From assembly GCA_003551945.1 (NCBI GenBank), contig PUNZ01000008.1, forward strand, positions 1 to 7,397: a DNA stretch of 7,397 nucleotides. Direction: 5' to 3'. Numbering within the stretch: position 1 is the first letter of the stretch; each line of letters starts with the position of its first letter. Positions 5,594 to 7,397 of the stretch are shown one piece after another. A program made the translations under genes and the position numbers. This DNA is from Halovenus sp. Lineage in GTDB: Archaea; Halobacteriota; Halobacteria; Halobacteriales; Haloarculaceae. Under the pieces are notes generated by a model. It was not told the origin of the DNA. It did not search any database and saw nothing but the letters and a program-made list of their open reading frames with translations.

Positions 5594-5617
5594 TGTCCGG
5601 GATTTGGGTGGTTTACT

Positions 5618-5625
5618 CCTATAGG
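5618..5625 (-). promoter_or_regulatory. TATA-like box of rnp4
   Basis: The palindromic CCTATAGG lies 25-32 nt before the ATG at 5593. It suggests that rnp4 has its own leaderless promoter behind the hairpin cluster. Confidence 0.5.
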
Positions 5626-5677
5626 TTGCGACATCGAGTGTTGGCACTGGCAGAGTTGCTTCGAGAGAATTTGCGTG

Positions 5678-5702
5678 GGTGCAGTCCCTGTGGGGATGCA
5701 CC
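5678..5702 (-). repeat. Hairpin C of the tRNA-Leu/rnp4 spacer
   Basis: GGTGCA (5678-5683) pairs with TGCACC (5697-5702) and TCCC (5685-5688) with GGGA (5693-5696) around a 4-nt loop, leaving one bulged base at 5684. This gives ten base pairs. Confidence 0.6.
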
Positions 5703-5703
5703 G

Positions 5704-5747
5704 TGCGCGGTCAGTGGTACGGCGCTACCGTACCGGACGACCGCGCA
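5704..5747 (-). repeat. Hairpin B, two-tier stem
   Basis: The outer stem TGCGCGGTC (5704-5712) with GACCGCGCA (5739-5747) is 9 perfect pairs. The inner stem GGTACGG (5716-5722) with CCGTACC (5728-5734) is 7 perfect pairs around the loop CGCTA. AGT and GGAC form an internal loop between them. Sixteen perfect pairs make this the strongest fold in the window apart from the tRNAs. Confidence 0.75.
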
Positions 5748-5755
5748 TGCACGTT

Positions 5756-5774
5756 GTCGGAACGGGGTTCCGAC
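5756..5774 (-). repeat. Hairpin A, directly behind tRNA-Leu
   Basis: GTCGGAAC and GTTCCGAC are perfect 8-bp arms around a 3-nt loop. The hairpin begins 6 bases beyond the tRNA 3' end, and its last base is shared with the trailer segment that can pair with the tRNA leader. No T tract follows. Confidence 0.65.
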
Positions 5775-5780
5775 AGACAG

Positions 5781-5865
<85 letters not shown>

Positions 5866-5868
5866 ACG

Positions 5869-5875
5869 CTGTCTG
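5869..5875 (-). other. Leader segment pairing with the tRNA-Leu trailer
   Basis: On the minus strand CAGACAG in the leader is perfectly complementary to CTGTCTG in the trailer (5774-5780). With a pair between the base at -1 and A73 and a 2-nt bulge, the acceptor helix would be extended by eight pairs in the precursor. Confidence 0.55.
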
Positions 5876-5900
5876 CATTGCGTGATTCGATTCTGGGTGG

Positions 5901-5905
5901 TAAAA
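5901..5905 (-). promoter_or_regulatory. TATA-like box of tRNA-Leu
   Basis: TTTTA inside GCGCTTTTACC on the minus strand lies 36-40 nt before the mature tRNA end, so the transcript should start around 5876-5880 and include the pairing leader segment. Confidence 0.45.
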
Positions 5906-5956
5906 GCGCTTTCGTTTGGATTGTCCAAACCGGCTGGTTTTGCTGCAATATCTGTG

Positions 5957-6136
5957 TTACTCATCCACGTGGTCTGGTGGATTTCGAGCAAGTCCGAGCA
6001 AAACGACACCAGCCGTTGCGGCTAACGCACCACCGAGTACCATCCCCACCTCTTCGATGTACAGGCCTAGTCCAACCCATCCCGCACCGATAAGAATAAA
6101 CAAAAATCCAAGTATCCTGATAATTGTTGGAAGCAT
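5957..6136 (-). CDS. Small two-helix membrane protein
   Basis: A 59-residue protein: MLPTIIRI, then hydrophobic segments at about 8-26 (ILGFLFILIGAGWVGLGLY) and 31-52 (GMVLGGALAATAGVVLLGLA), ending in the polar tail RNPPDHVDE. Two membrane helices with glycine-rich faces and a short acidic turn (IEEV) are clear. ATG 6136 is preferred over GTG 6157 because AATTAG at 6163-6168 is at TATA distance from it; the longer form would add seven residues. I do not recognise a named family and the neighbours give no functional hint. It is divergent from the zinc-finger gene. Confidence 0.72.
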   Translation of the reverse strand: MLPTIIRILGFLFILIGAGWVGLGLYIEEVGMVLGGALAATAGVVLLGLARNPPDHVDE

Positions 6137-6162
6137 TGCCTTTGATTTTGGGTCCACTTACC

Positions 6163-6168
6163 CTAATT
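6163..6168 (-). promoter_or_regulatory. TATA-like box of the 5957-6136 gene
   Basis: AATTAG on the minus strand lies 27-32 nt before ATG 6136 and decides for that start. Confidence 0.4.
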
Positions 6169-6267
6169 GTTCTGTCTCTTCATCTGTCTTTGCACCATCT
6201 CTTAGTAAGATTTTGGCTCAAGCTATCAATGACGCCTATGTTCGCAATTGATTTTATGATAGCGTAC

Positions 6268-6273
6268 TTATAC
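6268..6273 (+). promoter_or_regulatory. TATA box of the zinc-finger gene
   Basis: TTATAC lies 25-30 nt before ATG 6298 and supports a leaderless start there instead of any upstream in-frame codon. Confidence 0.55.
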
Positions 6274-6297
6274 TTTGGGCGCATAGTTTCAGTTGTC

Positions 6298-6450
6298 ATG
6301 TCATACGCATGCTCAACCTGTGACGCAGAATTCGAATCAGCTGGTGGCGTAACCCAACACGTTGCGCTTCACCACAACACCTGTGCAATGTGCGATGAGT
6401 CCTTTGATGATGTCGACTCCCTGCGCGACCACATTCACAGCGCCCACTGA
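6298..6450 (+). CDS. Small double C2H2 zinc-finger protein
   Basis: A 50-residue protein made almost entirely of two zinc fingers: C5-x2-C8-x12-H21-x3/4-H25/H26 and C29-x2-C32-x12-H45-x4-H50. Between Cys and His each has the aromatic and hydrophobic core positions of classical C2H2 fingers (AEF...V..H; ESF...L..H). Haloarchaea encode many such one- or two-finger proteins under 70 residues, most of unknown function, some affecting motility, biofilm or stress. DNA, RNA or protein binding is possible; the acidic surface (DAEFE, DESFDDVD) is less typical of a DNA binder, though normal for halophiles. The frame is open upstream to 6124, but the upstream part is intergenic in character and the TATA box fixes the start at 6298. 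It ends 50 bp before eS6. Confidence 0.85.
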   Translation: MSYACSTCDAEFESAGGVTQHVALHHNTCAMCDESFDDVDSLRDHIHSAH

Positions 6451-6469
6451 CACGGACGCTTCGACGGGC

Positions 6470-6475
6470 TTTTTA
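6470..6475 (+). promoter_or_regulatory. TATA box of eS6, possibly also a terminator
   Basis: TTTTTA lies 26-31 nt before the eS6 ATG. The same T tract, behind a G+C-rich stretch, follows the stop of the zinc-finger gene by about 20 bp and could end that transcript. Confidence 0.5.
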
Positions 6476-6500
6476 CGTCCAATCGAGTGCACATACACAT

Positions 6501-6887
6501 ATGGCTGAATTCACCGTAGCTGTCGCCGACCCGGAAGGCGGCGAGACCTATCAGGTAGATGTTTCGGACCAAGATGCAAACCGCTTTATGGGCAAAGAGA
6601 TTGGCCAAGAAGTCGATGGCAGCGCTGTCGGCCTTGATGGCTACACCCTCTCGCTCACCGGTGGCTCAGATAACGCCGGTCGACCAATGCGACCGGATGT
6701 CCGCGGTCCAAACCTCAAACAGGTTCTGCTCGAGGGTGGCGTTGGCTACAAACCAAAACGAGATGGTGAGCGAAAACGCGTCACTGTCCGCGGGCGAGAG
6801 ATCTCCGACGAAACCCGACAGATTAACGCCAAAGTCTCCGAATACGGTTCTGAATCCGTTGCTGACCTCCTTGGCGACGAAGAGTAA
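6501..6887 (+). CDS. rps6e: 30S ribosomal protein eS6
   Basis: A complete 128-residue eS6, the archaeal/eukaryotic small-subunit protein without bacterial equivalent. Recognisable segments are the N-terminal FTVAVADPEGGETYQVDV, the turn GKEIGQEVDG, the loop LTGGSDNAGRPMRPDVRGPNLKQVLL and the basic stretch YKPKRDGERKRVTVRGREISDETRQIN. The length fits archaeal eS6, which lacks the phosphorylated C-terminal tail of the eukaryotic protein. Start ATG 6501 matches the family N-terminus and the TATA box. A conserved haloarchaeal gene follows 59 bp downstream with only a weak promoter, so the two may share a transcript. Confidence 0.97.
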   Translation: MAEFTVAVADPEGGETYQVDVSDQDANRFMGKEIGQEVDGSAVGLDGYTLSLTGGSDNAGRPMRPDVRGPNLKQVLLEGGVGYKPKRDGERKRVTVRGREISDETRQINAKVSEYGSESVADLLGDEE

Positions 6888-6946
6888 TCCAGCGCGATTA
6901 CGGTCTCTCTGCGTTCTCTAGCTGCTGCAACAGACTTACTTTCGCA

Positions 6947-7378
6947 ATGACTGACCGAATTCCATCCGACCACGAGACAATCACCTCACATCGAGTGTCG
7001 CTATCGTCAGTTGGTCGTACAAGCCGCGTTCAGGTTGTTCTCCCTGATGCGCTCGATTGTGACCCATTCGATATCGTGAGCCTTGCACTGTCTGGCCGTA
7101 ACTACCACAGCCAACTCACACGGGCTGTGTCTGGTGACATCGTCATTATGGGTGCGTTTGCAAACCGTCGCTTGGCTCGAACTGCTGAGGGGGAAAATCA
7201 GTTCCAGCAGTGGGTCGCCGACTCAGGTCGTGGTCCCGGCGACTCGTTGGAGCTTGATGTCCTCCGCGACGGATTTGCCTACGGGCTTCGCATTCCCGGT
7301 GAGCGGGTTATTTACGAACCACCTGAACCACAGCGGTCATCGTTGAGCGATATTGCACAGTCACTCGAAGAGTCCTGA
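6947..7378 (+). CDS. Haloarchaeal conserved protein, possibly DUF7112
   Basis: A 143-residue acidic soluble protein starting MTDRIPSDHETITSHRVSL. Landmarks are VQVVLPDALDCDPFDIV, VSGDIVIMGAFANRRLAR, NQFQQWVADSGRGPGDSLELDVL and YGLRIPGERVIYEPPEPQRSSLSDIAQSL. The mix of short strands and the LRIPGERVIYEPP end agrees with what I remember of DUF7112, a haloarchaea-restricted family; the assignment is from memory and uncertain. No catalytic motif, membrane segment or signal peptide is visible. Only a weak TATA candidate lies near 6918, so it may be expressed together with eS6, which would suggest a role near translation; that is inference. Confidence 0.8.
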   Translation: MTDRIPSDHETITSHRVSLSSVGRTSRVQVVLPDALDCDPFDIVSLALSGRNYHSQLTRAVSGDIVIMGAFANRRLARTAEGENQFQQWVADSGRGPGDSLELDVLRDGFAYGLRIPGERVIYEPPEPQRSSLSDIAQSLEES

Positions 7379-7397
7379 TACTCCAAGATGCACGCTA

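Larger units (their letters stand above)
5678..5774 (-). ncRNA. Candidate structured RNA between tRNA-Leu and rnp4
   Basis: Three hairpins follow each other within 97 bases, with only 1 and 8 bases between them, directly downstream of tRNA-Leu(GAG) on the minus strand: 5756-5774 (8 bp), 5704-5747 (9 + 7 bp with an internal loop) and 5678-5702 (10 bp). No ORF of known type covers them. They could be a processed tRNA trailer, a small RNA, or a regulatory region of rnp4. No C/D-box pair, clear H/ACA end or kink-turn was found. The strand is assumed from the neighbours, since hairpins read nearly the same on both strands. Confidence 0.35.
6137..6297. other. Divergent intergenic region with 7-bp inverted repeat
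   Basis: This 161-bp stretch between two divergent genes has no gene of its own. GCTATCA at 6222-6228 and TGATAGC at 6257-6263 are a perfect inverted repeat, and ATCAAT (6225-6230) with ATTGAT (6247-6252) is a second, overlapping one. The repeat ends 5 bp before the TATA box of the zinc-finger gene, where a regulator could block or recruit TFB. TCTGTCT is repeated at 6171-6177 and 6183-6189. An operator role is inference. Confidence 0.35.

Noticed and set aside
5594..5701. N-terminal extension of rnp4 to 5701
   Set aside because: Family members begin at MSIARERI, a TATA-like box fits ATG 5593, and the extension would cover hairpin C and has no halophilic character.
5704..5747. C/D-box or H/ACA guide RNA in the hairpin cluster
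   Set aside because: A CTGA is present in hairpin B but no matching C box (RTGATGA) was found; no ACA lies at the expected distance behind the stems and no kink-turn G-A pairs are visible. Only a generic structured RNA is claimed.
6124..6297. 58-residue hydrophobic N-terminal extension of the zinc-finger gene
   Set aside because: It overlaps the start region of the divergent membrane gene, and the TATA box at 6268-6273 places transcription start at ATG 6298.
7379..7397. ATG at 7388 as the start of another gene
   Set aside because: Only three codons lie inside the window and no promoter or family sign is visible.

Overview
This window comes from a halophilic archaeon (class Halobacteria). 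The evidence is strongly acidic proteins, archaeal-type genes (eS6, RNase P subunit Rnp4), two type II tRNAs of archaeal form without encoded CCA, TATA-like boxes about 27 nt before most start codons with little or no 5' UTR, and protein families of typical haloarchaeal character. Base composition, judged by eye, is roughly 50-58% G+C, lower than in most haloarchaea. I cannot name the genus.

Layout. Positions 1-722 (+) hold the end of a receiver-PAS signalling protein whose start lies just outside the window. It converges with a single-domain UspA protein (724-1167, -) with one base between the stops. Positions 1168-1473 hold tRNA-Ser(UGA) on the minus strand. A 22-bp exact copy of the tRNA 3' end sits 97 bp away, with a T-arm-like fragment in inverted orientation between, which looks like the scar of an integration event. 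A degenerate DUF2064-like protein (1474-2202, -) diverges from a two-helix membrane protein (2264-2482, +). A YbaK/ProX-like protein (2545-3012, +) follows and overlaps by 11 bp the 3' end of a BtuF-like substrate-binding protein without signal peptide (3002-3937, -).

From 3002 to 5865 all genes but the YbaK tail lie on the minus strand: BtuF-like protein, a DUF6432-like winged-helix protein, a CysK-type cysteine synthase, RNase P subunit Rnp4 and tRNA-Leu(GAG). Between tRNA-Leu and rnp4 lie three consecutive hairpins (5678-5774), and the tRNA leader and trailer can pair with each other. This is the least explained part of the window. Further right are a small two-helix membrane protein (-), a 50-residue double C2H2 zinc-finger protein (+), ribosomal protein eS6 (+) and a haloarchaeal conserved protein (+).

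The genes do not form one pathway. They are mostly single-gene units, each with its own putative core promoter: RNA processing and translation (rnp4, two tRNAs, eS6, perhaps the YbaK-like protein), cysteine synthesis, ligand binding, and stress or signal response. I see no CRISPR array, insertion sequence, toxin-antitoxin pair or defence island. No gene-free stretch exceeds 300 bases; the largest gaps are 1168-1325, 5594-5780 and 6137-6297, and each is described.
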